Below, in pieces: positions 24,362 to 33,450 of a stretch of DNA of 64,000 bases. The notes beneath the pieces are model-generated. The model did not search any database. It was not told the DNA's origin and worked only from the letters and a program-made list of their open reading frames with translations. The stretch spans positions 151,053-215,052 of the forward strand of contig NZ_FQXJ01000006.1 of the NCBI RefSeq assembly GCF_900129935.1, written 5' to 3'. The translations under genes and the position numbers were made by a program. The stretch comes from Desulfosporosinus lacus DSM 15449 (lineage in GTDB: Bacteria; Bacillota; Desulfitobacteriia; Desulfitobacteriales; Desulfitobacteriaceae). Positions within the stretch are counted from its first letter, which is position 1; each line of letters opens with the position of its first letter.

Positions 24362-24571
24362 ATGTATGTAAAAACAAGCAAACTTGGTACTTTACTAACC
24401 GCTCAAATGCTGAGTGAAAAAGAAGAGTCTCCTTCTTTGGTAGGCGATTGCATCACTCGGAAAATGACACCTGACGAATGGGAGAAATATGGTCCATTAA
24501 ATATAAGTGAAAGTAAAATCATTAAGAAACCTAAAACTTTTAATAGGGGTTCATCTCACCTCCGACCGTAA
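24362..24571 (+). CDS. Small hypothetical protein
   Basis: This 69-residue frame contains a soluble, charged sequence (KMTPDEWEKYGPLNISESK) that looks genuinely coding. The ribosome binding site (AAAGGGG, 12 bases away) is weak. The stop lies inside a terminator hairpin (CCGACCG-TAAGAATG-CGGTCGG-CTTTTT, 24562-24585). Not recognised. The gap 23949-24361 otherwise holds only a hairpin at 24008-24026. Confidence 0.45.
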   Translation: MYVKTSKLGTLLTAQMLSEKEESPSLVGDCITRKMTPDEWEKYGPLNISESKIIKKPKTFNRGSSHLRP

Positions 24572-24600
24572 GAATGCGGTCGGCTTTTTCATGAGAACTT

Positions 24601-25833
24601 CTATCTTTTAATAACGATTTCTTTTCCTTCTTTACGTAACTTAGCAAATTCAGCTGTTGCTGTGAAAAGTACGTCCGTGGAGGAGTTAAGTGCCGTTTCG
24701 AAAGAGTCTTGTAAAACCCCTACGATAAACCCTACCCCAACTATCTGCATAGCCATGTCATTTGGAATTCCGAATAAGCTTGCTGCTAGCGGGATCAGCA
24801 ATAGCGAACCACCAGCTACCCCTGAAGCACCGCAAGCGCTTACAGCTGCCAGCACACTAAGAATTAAGGCCGTAGCCATATCCACTTCAATACCAAGTGT
24901 GTTAACCGCTGCAAGGGTCATAACAGAAATAGTAACAGCTGCACCAGCCATATTAATAGTAGCGCCTAATGGAATGGATACCGAATATGTATCCTTATCC
25001 AAGCCTAAATTTTCGCACAAGCTCATATTTACAGGAATGTTTGCCGCTGAGCTCCGTGTAAAGAATGCCGTAATACCACTTTCCCTTAAGCACTTGAACA
25101 CAAGTGGGTATGGGTTTTTACGAATATTTAAGTAAACAATAATTGGATTGACAACAAGAGCTATAAAAACCATACATCCAATCAGAACTGCAAGTAATTG
25201 TCCATAGCCAAGTAAGACTTTGATTCCACTTGTAGCAATTGAATCAAATACGAGACCCATGATACCTAACGGTGCAAATTTTATAACCCACCTTACTATT
25301 TTAGTTAAGGCTTCGGAAAAATTTGAAATGATGGTTTTAGTAGAATCTGGCGCATCTTTTAAAGCAAAGCCAAGAATCAATGCCCAAGACAATATACCGA
25401 TATAGTTGGCATTGAAAAGTGCTTTTATTGGGTTATCAACAACATTCATCAGTAATGCTTTGAGGACCTCTACTACACCGCCGGGAGGAGTGACATTCTC
25501 TGCGCCCGCAGCAAATGTTAAGGTTACCGGAAACATAAAGCTTACAACAACCGCTACCAGTGCAGACACAAATGTCCCTAATAGATAGAGGAAGATAATG
25601 GGCTTCATATTGGTCTGATGACCGCTCTTATGTTGTGAGATAGCTGACATGACCAAGAAGAAGACCATCATTGGGGCAATTGCTTTCAAAGCACCTACAA
25701 ATAAAGCACCAAAAATTGTAATCGGTTTTGCTGCTTCTGGGATCGTTACCGCCAAGATAATACCGATAAACAAACCTATAATTATTTGTTTTACAAGGCT
25801 CAATTGATTCCACTTGTTCATAAGATTACTCAT
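24601..25833 (-). CDS. sstT: Serine/threonine:Na+ symporter SstT
   Basis: The start at ATG 25833 is supported by TTGGAGGTATGTGATT. The 410-residue dicarboxylate/amino-acid:cation symporter fold (DAACS) is clear, with about eight membrane helices and two re-entrant loops. Visible motifs are [14 protein letters not shown] (HP1, serine-rich), [15 protein letters not shown] (TM7 NMAG) and [14 protein letters not shown] (HP2), the SstT-specific version. It imports L-serine and L-threonine with sodium. The leader (25890-25920) contains a GCAGCC-GGCTGC hairpin with T-rich flanks on both strands, which may attenuate or terminate. Confidence 0.92.
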   Translation of the reverse strand: MSNLMNKWNQLSLVKQIIIGLFIGIILAVTIPEAAKPITIFGALFVGALKAIAPMMVFFLVMSAISQHKSGHQTNMKPIIFLYLLGTFVSALVAVVVSFMFPVTLTFAAGAENVTPPGGVVEVLKALLMNVVDNPIKALFNANYIGILSWALILGFALKDAPDSTKTIISNFSEALTKIVRWVIKFAPLGIMGLVFDSIATSGIKVLLGYGQLLAVLIGCMVFIALVVNPIIVYLNIRKNPYPLVFKCLRESGITAFFTRSSAANIPVNMSLCENLGLDKDTYSVSIPLGATINMAGAAVTISVMTLAAVNTLGIEVDMATALILSVLAAVSACGASGVAGGSLLLIPLAASLFGIPNDMAMQIVGVGFIVGVLQDSFETALNSSTDVLFTATAEFAKLRKEGKEIVIKR

Positions 25834-25993
25834 AATCACATACCTCCAATAGATAAAATGATTTCCTAGCAATTAACCAACTATTATTAATAAAGCAGCC
25901 TAAAACGGCTGCTTTATTAATGATCTTACCCAAATTAATTTCTTTCCTTTTAATTGAATTCCCCTGTTAGTTATACTATCAAGCATTTTCCAT

Positions 25994-26104
25994 TTAAATG
26001 TAATGAAATCCCCAGATAAGAATTAACACAAGCGCAATCGGATAGATTACCATCTGAAATATGGTCAGTGGCAGGCTTTTTCTGTACTTGTAATATTGTG
26101 ACAT
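25994..26104 (-). CDS. 36-residue membrane peptide of the cytochrome b/c operon
   Basis: AAGGAGGGCTGAT precedes ATG, followed by MSQYYKYRKSLPLTIFQMV and a transmembrane segment YPIALVLILIWGFHYI. It directly follows the cytochrome b gene (24 bases) on the same strand. By position it may be a small structural subunit of that complex, like small subunits of other quinol-linked complexes. It is too short for family recognition. Confidence 0.65.
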   Translation of the reverse strand: MSQYYKYRKSLPLTIFQMVIYPIALVLILIWGFHYI

Positions 26105-26127
26105 ATCAGCCCTCCTTCTATTATGTC

Positions 26128-26820
26128 CTAACTGGATGCTTCGCTTTCCTTATCAAGTCTTTCCAACTCCAATGGATGATCTTCTTCCATTTCTTCTCTG
26201 GTTATTGTCCCTCTGTACCATACATGATTCATTGGGAAAAACCTGGGGCTGAAGTGGGAGTTGAAAAAGTGCCAAATGAAAATAGCACTGATAGCCAAGA
26301 TTGCTTCATCCGTGTGGGCATATCTTGTGGAATCAATGACCCACCGCGGCATATAGCGGGTAAAAATCTGCGGAAACCACATCATTAAGCCTGACCCTCC
26401 CATGATGGCCATACCCCAAAATACTGCCCAGTAGTCGAACTTTTCTTTATATGTGTAACGATCAAATTTAGGCGGATCTTTTCTTAGGCCTAATAAATAC
26501 TGTACGTCGTGAATCACATCGAGAACGTCCTTGCCCTTTGGCAATATTGCCAGGGATAGTTTCTTCGTCACCATGGGATAGATCACTAAATAAAGCAAGT
26601 GATAAACAAAATCCACCAGCATAACTGCTCCCGCAAACAGATGAACAGCAAACAAGTTATCAAAACCGCCGAATATCGAGACGATCCATTGGGATACAAG
26701 GTTTTGCTCAAACTTAATGGGCAATCCCGTAATTGTTAAAACAATAAAGCTGGTAAACATCCCGATATGCTGAATACGAAGGTGGAGATCAAAACGTTGA
26801 AAAACATGCTTTTTTTCCAC
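26128..26820 (-). CDS. Cytochrome b (formate-dehydrogenase-gamma/b561-like)
   Basis: This 230-residue integral membrane dihaem cytochrome b has four helices with histidines suited to haem (RIQHIGMFTSFIVLTITGLP, FAVHLFAGAVMLVDFVYHLL, IDSTRYAHTDEAILAISAIF, FIWHFFNSHFSP). The start is GTG with GGAGGTGACAATCA. It sits six bases after the pentahaem cytochrome c gene, so the pair probably moves electrons between menaquinone and extracytoplasmic acceptors or donors. No catalytic subunit is adjacent. Confidence 0.85.
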   Translation of the reverse strand: MEKKHVFQRFDLHLRIQHIGMFTSFIVLTITGLPIKFEQNLVSQWIVSIFGGFDNLFAVHLFAGAVMLVDFVYHLLYLVIYPMVTKKLSLAILPKGKDVLDVIHDVQYLLGLRKDPPKFDRYTYKEKFDYWAVFWGMAIMGGSGLMMWFPQIFTRYMPRWVIDSTRYAHTDEAILAISAIFIWHFFNSHFSPRFFPMNHVWYRGTITREEMEEDHPLELERLDKESEASS

Positions 26821-26826
26821 TGATTG

Positions 26827-27465
26827 TCACCTCCTTTTCCGTTCCCTGCGAATTGTACGCAGGTTATGGTACAGTTGCAACTCTATATGGATAACCAGTG
26901 CAGTTATGATTATAAGGGTCAGCCAGATGAAAAACTTGCCTGTATAGTACATAGGCGCTCCTGCTCCGGCAGGCTTCAACTCGAAATGCTCTTCACCCTC
27001 TGAAAAGCCGGGTGATGCCTCACCGTGACAGCTGGCGCAAGTTTCTGGAATGTTTCCCTTGGCGACTTTAGAATGAGGGTTATCTTGTCCAAAAATGTCG
27101 TGGGCACCGTGGCAATCCGCGCAGCTTGCCGACTTTTGACTGCCAAGGTGAACAGCTTTGCCATGGAAGCTTCTGGCATAACTATCCGTTACCAGACCCT
27201 TATGACAACTTGTACAGGTTGCAACGCTCTCTTTTTTATCAAGTGAGGCTCCTTCAGGATGTGGATACCCTGTTATGCCTGTATGGCAACTTGTACAACT
27301 TAAAAAGCTGTGCACCGAACTCTCAATCCTCGAACTTACGTCCCCATGGCATTGGCGACAATTGTCTTGGGCTTGTGCTACAGTTGCAGATGCAAGCACA
27401 CCCAAGAGCAAAAAGACTATTGTGCTCAATACCCGCCATAACCACCATTTATTCTGTTCGGACAT
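26827..27465 (-). CDS. Membrane-anchored pentahaem cytochrome c
   Basis: This 212-residue protein has an N-terminal signal (VFLLLGVLASATVAQAQ) and five CxxCH haem sites: CRQCH, CTSCH, CTSCH, CADCH and CASCH. Additional histidines (e.g. HSFLSC, YPHPEG, SFHGKAVH) can serve as distal ligands. A C-terminal helix (FIWLTLIIITALVIHIELQL) anchors it. It resembles small c-type cytochromes partnering membrane cytochrome b. GAGGTGCGGTGA precedes the ATG. First gene of the three-gene operon. Confidence 0.88.
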   Translation of the reverse strand: MSEQNKWWLWRVLSTIVFLLLGVLASATVAQAQDNCRQCHGDVSSRIESSVHSFLSCTSCHTGITGYPHPEGASLDKKESVATCTSCHKGLVTDSYARSFHGKAVHLGSQKSASCADCHGAHDIFGQDNPHSKVAKGNIPETCASCHGEASPGFSEGEEHFELKPAGAGAPMYYTGKFFIWLTLIIITALVIHIELQLYHNLRTIRRERKRR

Positions 27466-27593
27466 TCACCGCACCTCATTTTTAACTAAATAGATTTTTT
27501 TGCCATTAGCGAAGTTATTATAACGCAAACAGACCTGCAGTATACCTGCAGGCTTGTTTGAAATGGGTGTATGGAATTCAATTCATGCCTTTG

Positions 27594-28136
27594 TTATCTA
27601 GCGGCCATTGGATTATTAGCCACAATTTCTTCTGAAGTTTTTTCAGTAGGTTTTAACCAATTATTCCGAGGTTCGGCATCGAAAAGTGAATCGTGACCTA
27701 AGGTTGAGGCTGCTAAAGCCGTAGTGATGCCAAAAACTGCATTAGATGCTACATACCACAAATTACTCAGGGCATCTTTGGGCGATACTTTGTTTTTTAC
27801 TAACCCGCTAAGCAATGCTTGGATAATTGCCCCAAATGAGATGCCGAAAAACGTTCCCTTGAGAACTATCTTGTCTTTGCCATATTTAGTTAATAGACTT
27901 ACTAAGCCAAAAGCACCTATCATGCTTAGCCCTAAAGCCATGATTGACCCTAAGAGTTGACCCTCCCAGGAGTCCGCTTGTCTTCGAGAAGAAACCCATA
28001 CACCAGCAGCCGTTGTGCGATATGACCGTTGAGATAATCCAGACTGCGAAGTTATTAGATCAACAATCATCATAAATATCGTTCCAATTCCACCGGCTAG
28101 AATACTTAAGAAAATGCGGTCCTTAATCTTATTCAT
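27594..28136 (-). CDS. Predicted membrane protein, function unknown
   Basis: This 180-residue protein has about three to four hydrophobic segments (ILAGGIGTIFMMIVDLI, LGSIMALGLSMIGAFGLVSL, GTFFGISFGAIIQALLSGLV, ASNAVFGITTALAASTLG) and a charged C-terminus. CAGGGGGAATTTAA precedes the ATG. No family recognised. Single gene between terminator-like hairpins. A CCTGCAG-TATAC-CTGCAGG hairpin lies at 27533-27553. Confidence 0.6.
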   Translation of the reverse strand: MNKIKDRIFLSILAGGIGTIFMMIVDLITSQSGLSQRSYRTTAAGVWVSSRRQADSWEGQLLGSIMALGLSMIGAFGLVSLLTKYGKDKIVLKGTFFGISFGAIIQALLSGLVKNKVSPKDALSNLWYVASNAVFGITTALAASTLGHDSLFDAEPRNNWLKPTEKTSEEIVANNPMAAR

Positions 28137-28405
28137 TTAAATTCCCCCTGCAGTTTTTATACAATATAGTTTCTCACTTTATAAGTTAAATATTTCTGAA
28201 TATATTATCGTTTTAATCTCAGTTCCATAAATTACATAATCGAGAATATACTAATGCCAGTGAAAAATGTCTGACAAAATAAAAACACAGTAAAAATAAG
28301 GCCTGATCAGTCGGAATAGTAGGAAAGTAATTTCTTTTCATGGAAGGTATTTCCAGATAACATCTTGAAATGTTAACTTAAATTTCTTTTTGGAGGTTAG
28401 CCGCA

Positions 28406-28909
28406 ATGAAAAATTGCACCCTTATAGCAAGCCCACTTAATGAAGAAGGACTTTGGTTGGCAGAAATAATCGGAGTTAAAGGTTGTATAACACAAGGCAA
28501 TGATCTTATGGAGGTAATACAAAGAGCCGAAGAATTAAGAGACGCCCTTGATACCATTAATGGACTTCAATTCAGAGAAGAGGAACCGGCGGAGGAAGAA
28601 CAAGAGCAGAACGACTGTGATGTGATAGGGTATTTTGTATCACATAAAAATAAGGCCAATGGGTCAATTTGTTCTAATATAAACGAAGTGTTAGGAATTA
28701 TTGAGGAATTTGATGTTATAGAGGACAGGGGGAGTAAAGCATTTAGGAGACACTTAGGGATTATGATAACTCATTTATCTCTGCAAATTCCTACACTTTG
28801 TATCGGACCTTGGACTATACAGTGCAAATCAATGAAAAAACAACTGGCGTCTGCCCCCAAATGGGATGGCTGGAAGGATAAATGGAATGGAAGTGAGGAA
28901 ACAGCCTAA
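28406..28909 (+). CDS. HicB-like-fold protein, stand-alone
   Basis: This 167-residue protein has an N-terminal 48 residues (CTLIASPLNEEGLWLAEIIG, then GDLMEVIQRAEEL-type spacing) resembling the HicB beta-alpha-beta fold that monitors or binds partners. The acidic linker (EEEPAEEEQEQND) and the C-terminal 100 residues are unlike HicB antitoxins. No hicA partner is adjacent. TTTGGAGGTTAGCCGCA precedes ATG. Terminator at 28954. Function unknown. Confidence 0.5.
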   Translation: MKNCTLIASPLNEEGLWLAEIIGVKGCITQGNDLMEVIQRAEELRDALDTINGLQFREEEPAEEEQEQNDCDVIGYFVSHKNKANGSICSNINEVLGIIEEFDVIEDRGSKAFRRHLGIMITHLSLQIPTLCIGPWTIQCKSMKKQLASAPKWDGWKDKWNGSEETA

Positions 28910-28953
28910 GACTCTTCAGGTTGCTCTCTAGCATAAAACATAAAACATATAAA

Positions 28954-28990
28954 AATAATCCCTGAAAGCTCAGCTTCCAGGGATTATTTT
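28954..28990 (+). terminator. Intrinsic terminator
   Basis: AATAATCCCTG and CAGGGATTATTTT around a 13-base loop, about 45 bases after the preceding stop. Confidence 0.8.
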
Positions 28991-29124
28991 CTCTCTAAGT
29001 AATTCAATAATTGATAAAACCTTATTCAGATAGCTTCCACAGAAGAATCCAGGCAATTGCTCTGTTTTGAAGAAGCTTATATCACCGTTAATAAACGGGA
29101 ATTAACTCATGTATGGACATCATA

Positions 29125-29208
29125 TTAGTCTGAGTATTCATTCGTTGGAAGCATTCTTAAAAACGAGGGTATCATACCGATTAAGAGTAAGGTGATAATC
29201 AATTTCAT
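29125..29208 (-). CDS. 27-residue hydrophobic peptide
   Basis: GGAAGGGAGATGTTTAAACC precedes ATG at 29208, giving MKLIITLLLIGMIPSFLRML and PTNEYSD. Strong site and typical small membrane peptide, but short enough to be chance. It lies 75 bases downstream of another small peptide gene on the same strand. Confidence 0.4.
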   Translation of the reverse strand: MKLIITLLLIGMIPSFLRMLPTNEYSD

Positions 29209-29283
29209 GGTTTAAACATCTCCCTTCCTAATTTTTTAAGGCTCTATAATTAATATAATCTATATATGTTGCATTTTCGTGAC

Positions 29284-29427
29284 CTATTTGTGTAGAATCT
29301 GTGAGGAATTTTCTATGTGCTCATCTTGCGTATTAAGTTGATTGTTACATGAAAGAGTAATGTAGCATAACCCATAGCCCAAAACGGAGAAGCAAATGGA
29401 CGTAAGTAAAAAATCCAGTCCGCTCAT
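29284..29427 (-). CDS. 47-residue single-span membrane peptide
   Basis: TTTGGGGGGGATTTAT precedes ATG at 29427. The sequence SGLDFLLTSICFSVLGYGLC is one helix, followed by a polar tail (NTQDEHIENSSQILHK). Good start signals support translation. Function unknown. Confidence 0.45.
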   Translation of the reverse strand: MSGLDFLLTSICFSVLGYGLCYITLSCNNQLNTQDEHIENSSQILHK

Positions 29428-29560
29428 ATAAATCCCCCCCAAAATTCTTCTATAATAGTAATAACGTTTCTGGTGCTTGTTTTCTGACGGTCCTTATCGA
29501 AAATTAACGATTATTACATTAACCTGGAACAGAATGTGCAACCCAAAGGACTTTTATACA

Positions 29561-29590
29561 AAAAAACGGACAGCAAATGCTGTCCGTTTT
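29561..29590 (-). terminator. pckA terminator
   Basis: On the minus strand ACGGACAGC-ATTT-GCTGTCCGT is followed by TTTTTTGT, 60 bases after the pckA stop. Confidence 0.85.
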
Positions 29591-29652
29591 GGTATATTAC
29601 TATATATTCTACTTGAAAGTTCTTCAAGTAATTTTAACGTTTCAAACCCATT

Positions 29653-31230
29653 CTATTTGATGTTGGGCCCAGCGGAACGAATTTCAGCTGAAACGTCATC
29701 AAATCTTTGGAAATTCTGACGAAAGCTCTCTGCGAGAGAGTTTGCCGTTTTGTCATAAGCCTCAGTGTCTTCCCAAGTATTACGCGGAGTTAAAATTTCA
29801 ACAGGTACTCCGTTCACCGCTTCTGGGACTAGAATACCAAAAACCGGATCAGGACGATAAGCAACCTTCTCCAAGTCTCCATTTAAAGCAGCTGTTATCA
29901 TAGCTCTGGTAAACGTTAGATTCAGACGTTTTCCAATTCCATAAGGGCCGCCTGACCAGCCGGTATTTACCAGATAAACCTTAGACTGATGCTGTTCAAT
30001 GCGATTTCCTAACATTTCCGCATAAACGGCCGGGCTCAATGGCAAAAAAGGTTCTCCAAAACAAGTCGAAAATGTGGCTTGAGGTTCTCTGATTCCTAGT
30101 TCCGTACCGGCAAGCTTTGATGTATAGCCGGACAAAAAATGATACATGGCTTGTTCTTTGGTTAGCTTTGCAATCGGCGGTAATGCCCCAAAGGCATCGG
30201 CGGTCAAAAACACAACCACACGCGGATGGCCGGCTAGACTAGGTATTAAAGCGTTATCAATATAAGTTACAGGATAACCAGCCCGCGTATTTTCAGTAAG
30301 AGAGTTGTCTTTGTAATTTGGCACCCTGCAATCTGTGTCTAAAATAACATTTTCTATAACTGTCCCGAAATGAATGGCATTCCAAATTTGGGGTTCTTTT
30401 TCTTGAGACAGGTCAATGCATTTAGCGTAACAACCGCCTTCGAAATTAAATACTCCGTTTTCGGACCAACCATGCTCATCATCACCAATTAGACTGCGTT
30501 CCGGATCAGCCGATAAAGTAGTTTTCCCCGTGCCTGACAGACCAAAGAAAAGTGCGACATCTTGATTAGCTCCGACATTAGCCGAACAGTGCATAGGCAA
30601 AACTTCACGAAAAGGCATTAAGTAATTAAGGACACTAAAAATCGACTTTTTCATTTCTCCAGCGTACTCAGTACCCCCTAAGATAATGACCTTTTTCTCA
30701 AGGGATAAAATAATATAAGCTTCGGAATTCGTTCCGTCTGTTTCAGGATCCGCTCTTAAACCTGGAGTACATATCATAGTGAATTCAGGTTGATGGCTTT
30801 CCAGTTGTTCTGCAGTCGGTCTAATAAATAGCTGTTGGACAAAAATATTGTGCCAGGCATATTCATTAATTACTCTTATTGGCATACTGTATTTGTTGTC
30901 TGCCCCCGCAAACCCTTCAAACACGAAGTATTCTTTAGTCTCTAAATAAGCCAATGCCCGCTGATAAAGTTTATTAAATGTCTCAGGGCTAATAGGTTTA
31001 TTAACTTCTCCCCAAGCAATCTGACTACGCACCGAAGTCTCCTCAACAATAAATCGATCCTTTGGAGAGCGGCCAGTGTAGTTTCCGGTAGTACAACAAA
31101 GCGCACCGGTATTAGACAGCACTCCTTCCCGCCGATTCAATGCTATTTCTACAAGCCTGCTTACAGGCAAGTTTCTACCGACAGGAGGATTTATGGTAAA
31201 TAAGCGACCTACACTGGAACTGGTATCCAT
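29653..31230 (-). CDS. pckA: Phosphoenolpyruvate carboxykinase (ATP)
   Basis: This 525-residue protein interconverts oxaloacetate + ATP and PEP + CO2 + ADP. The kinase-1a loop [14 protein letters not shown], the metal site DDEHGW and the substrate motifs TGRSPKDRF and [12 protein letters not shown] are present. Length matches the ATP-dependent family. It links C4 acids to gluconeogenesis or anaplerosis. A TAGGGGGTTAATTAG stretch precedes ATG. Monocistronic. Confidence 0.95.
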   Translation of the reverse strand: MDTSSSVGRLFTINPPVGRNLPVSRLVEIALNRREGVLSNTGALCCTTGNYTGRSPKDRFIVEETSVRSQIAWGEVNKPISPETFNKLYQRALAYLETKEYFVFEGFAGADNKYSMPIRVINEYAWHNIFVQQLFIRPTAEQLESHQPEFTMICTPGLRADPETDGTNSEAYIILSLEKKVIILGGTEYAGEMKKSIFSVLNYLMPFREVLPMHCSANVGANQDVALFFGLSGTGKTTLSADPERSLIGDDEHGWSENGVFNFEGGCYAKCIDLSQEKEPQIWNAIHFGTVIENVILDTDCRVPNYKDNSLTENTRAGYPVTYIDNALIPSLAGHPRVVVFLTADAFGALPPIAKLTKEQAMYHFLSGYTSKLAGTELGIREPQATFSTCFGEPFLPLSPAVYAEMLGNRIEQHQSKVYLVNTGWSGGPYGIGKRLNLTFTRAMITAALNGDLEKVAYRPDPVFGILVPEAVNGVPVEILTPRNTWEDTEAYDKTANSLAESFRQNFQRFDDVSAEIRSAGPNIK

Positions 31231-31461
31231 CTTCTAATTAACCCCCTAGATTCTTTAATATGTATTATGCATACCACCCAACCATGACCAGAAATCCAAT
31301 ACAGGAATATTTGGCCATTGTATACATTGAACAATTATTGACTCTATAGGTTATATTAACAGAAACGGCCAAGCTTTTCCAAGTATTTTTTATTTGGGAT
31401 AAAATAGCCATGTTTGATAAAATCTAAGTAGAAATGAGGTTCTAGATTGTGAGGTATAACT

Positions 31462-31908
31462 ATGGACGATAAGTTGATTTTTCGGTTAAAAGAGTTCTAC
31501 ACATTAGAAACGTTTCAGGTTGCATTTTATGAATCTCAAGTCTCTGCTTCAACAAATGAATACTACAGTAAAGCGTTTGAAAAAATGGTACAAATCGAAA
31601 GTGGCCATGCTGATTTTTTTGCACAGGTGTTAGACAAGGCAAATATTGAAGTGCCTAATGTTGTAGGTTCAGTCTTTGAAATGGCCGGTGGTTTTATTGG
31701 GGATATGGTAGGATTAAGCGGTGCCAGTAATACCTGCAAGCTAGGTGTTGCTCTGGAAAACAAGGCCATGGAGGCCTATCGCACTTTTATCACCGAGAGT
31801 AGAGATAAACATTATTCTGAGCTTCGAAATACTCTTATGGATTATCTGCTCGATGAAGAATTCCATACACTGTGGCTTAAGGATTACATGACGAAGCATC
31901 CAAATTAA
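31462..31908 (+). CDS. Ferritin-like diiron-type protein
   Basis: This 148-residue four-helix protein has ferritin-like carboxylate and histidine pairs spaced as in the superfamily: ETFQVAFYESQ (helix 1), IESGHADFF (helix 2), ALENKAMEAYRTF (helix 3) and LLDEEFHTLWLKDY (helix 4). It probably binds two irons and acts in oxygen or peroxide handling or as a rubrerythrin relative. No rubredoxin-type cysteines are present. GTGAGGTATAACT precedes ATG. Confidence 0.75.
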   Translation: MDDKLIFRLKEFYTLETFQVAFYESQVSASTNEYYSKAFEKMVQIESGHADFFAQVLDKANIEVPNVVGSVFEMAGGFIGDMVGLSGASNTCKLGVALENKAMEAYRTFITESRDKHYSELRNTLMDYLLDEEFHTLWLKDYMTKHPN

Positions 31909-31985
31909 ACCATTTAGAGTTTTTCTGTCCGCGAGGCAGGTTTTTCTCTCTTTCTATCGAATCACTAGATTAGAGGTGATTTATA

Positions 31986-32195
31986 ATGAAAACTCAATAT
32001 CTTGTGATCCCGGTTTCTGACGAAGATCGTAAACGTCTTAATTATGTATGTACTAAACTTGGTATTACTATTGAACAATTCTTTAATACTGCTCTGCGTG
32101 AAGGAGAAATGGAGATTCTTAGCACTGATGCATTTAAACAAGGTGGTACGTTTTGGAATAATGAAGAACACCCGTTCAAGAATGACTCGGAATAA
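31986..32195 (+). CDS. Small protein with ribbon-helix-helix-like pattern
   Basis: This 69-residue protein begins MKTQYLVIPVSDEDRKRLNY, then LGITIEQFFNTALREGEM, a beta strand and two helices compatible with a CopG/ribbon-helix-helix DNA-binding fold. The C-terminus is polar. TAGAGGTGATTTATA precedes ATG. No toxin partner adjacent. Function inferred from pattern only. Confidence 0.5.
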   Translation: MKTQYLVIPVSDEDRKRLNYVCTKLGITIEQFFNTALREGEMEILSTDAFKQGGTFWNNEEHPFKNDSE

Positions 32196-32296
32196 GCTAA
32201 ATACTGTCACTCTATTGTCATTTATATTATAATGTATCTAGCTGTTCAAAAGTCATTAATACAAACTCAACATTAGTAAAGGTGGAGAAAGAACGT

Positions 32297-32620
32297 ATGA
32301 ATGATAATAATAAATCTGATTTAGACCGTTTAACTGAAAACTTGGAAAAAAACGCTGAAAAATCCGAGCAAAAACTTGGTATGGTAAGCTTTACTGATTT
32401 GTTTACACCATCTTTCATGAGCACTTATACCCAATTTGCAAATTTTGGTGAGCTCCTCACTGTTGGAAAGTTTAACGTAAATAGTCTGGAAGACTTTATG
32501 GCTCTTCTCAATGAGGATTTTGACGTATTCATAAAGAAGAAAACCAAATTCAAAAACTGGGATGAAATGCAATCTACTGCTGTTTCTGATTATTTTAAGA
32601 AGCAGGAAGCTTCAAATTAG
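32297..32620 (+). CDS. Small soluble hypothetical protein
   Basis: The ATG at 32297 is preceded by GGTGGAGAAAGAACGT. The 107-residue acidic and lysine-rich protein (SDLDRLTENLEKNAEKSEQK, then FTDLFTPSFMSTYTQFAN) is probably helical. No family recognised. It may be cotranscribed with the preceding small gene, with a bidirectional terminator after it. Confidence 0.6.
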   Translation: MNDNNKSDLDRLTENLEKNAEKSEQKLGMVSFTDLFTPSFMSTYTQFANFGELLTVGKFNVNSLEDFMALLNEDFDVFIKKKTKFKNWDEMQSTAVSDYFKKQEASN

Positions 32621-32641
32621 CCTTCTTGCCCTCCGATGTAT

Positions 32642-32679
32642 AAAAGCCATCACCTTGAATACCAAGGTGATGGCTTTTG
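32642..32679. terminator. Bidirectional terminator
   Basis: AAAAGCCATCACCTTG-AATAC-CAAGGTGATGGCTTTT, a perfect 16-bp stem between convergent genes. Confidence 0.85.
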
Positions 32680-32698
32680 CCATACTCTATAGGATGTA

Positions 32699-33256
32699 TT
32701 ACTTATCTTTTCGCTTTAAAACCATCTCTTTAGCGGCATCATAAATAGTTTCCAGCTTGTATCTTTTATTTTTTTGAGTTACTCCAATAAAGTCAAACCT
32801 TTCAGCTTTTACATGAGTAAGAAGTCTTTCCATTGAGGTGAGACATGAGGTTATTCCATTACCGCTTCCCCCTGCTGCGGCAACGGCTATCACTGGTTTT
32901 TCTTCGAAGAACGTCTTCTCTTTTTTCAAGGCCTCGCACCGTCTTAACCGATCAGTGAAAGATTTCGCTGATTCACTCATCTCTCCCCAATAAACTGGGG
33001 TTATTAAGACAAAGGCATCCATATCCGCCATAGAAGCATGTAAACTCTGAAAATCATCCTTTACTTGACATTCATGTTCATTGCGGCAAGTTCCCCAGCC
33101 ATTGCCACAGGCATGGCAACTGCCAATTCGTTGCTGATTTAAGTTTACCATTACGACTTTTGCCCCTGTCTCTTCTGCCCCCGCCTTAGCAGCGTTTCCA
33201 CAGGCAGCAGTCAACCCATCAATATTCGGGCTGCTTGTTAAAATCATCACGTTCAT
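32699..33256 (-). CDS. NADPH-dependent FMN reductase / flavodoxin-fold protein
   Basis: This protein of about 185 residues has the flavin phosphate loop MILTSSPNIDGLTAACG, LITPVYWGEMSESAKSFTDR (isoalloxazine contact) and AVAAAGGSGNGITSC. A CHACGNGWGTC plus C insertion suggests a bound metal or redox cysteines, as in iron-sulfur flavoproteins. The start was placed at the second ATG (33256), with AAGGAT 11 bases ahead. An ATG nine bases upstream is possible. Likely a cytosolic quinone, metal or thiol reductase. Confidence 0.8.
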   Translation of the reverse strand: MNVMILTSSPNIDGLTAACGNAAKAGAEETGAKVVMVNLNQQRIGSCHACGNGWGTCRNEHECQVKDDFQSLHASMADMDAFVLITPVYWGEMSESAKSFTDRLRRCEALKKEKTFFEEKPVIAVAAAGGSGNGITSCLTSMERLLTHVKAERFDFIGVTQKNKRYKLETIYDAAKEMVLKRKDK

Positions 33257-33371
33257 AATTCTCATATCCTTACATTACTTATTTATTTTCCTATTGTATC
33301 AGTAAAGTAATGTCTCTGAAAGGATTTTTATGCCATATCAACTCGAATTATATTCTATGGTCAAAAATTGC

Positions 33372-33408
33372 CTTAGTAACAGTAATTCATTATGATATAA
33401 TTACTAAG
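33372..33408. promoter_or_regulatory. Inverted repeat over the MFS gene promoter
   Basis: CTTAGTAA and ATTACTAAG arms flank a TATAAT (33396-33401). The arrangement resembles MarR or TetR operators, and no regulator gene is adjacent. Confidence 0.5.
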
Positions 33409-33450
33409 TCACATATTCCAAAACCTAAAGTGACACGAAGGTGTATTCTT

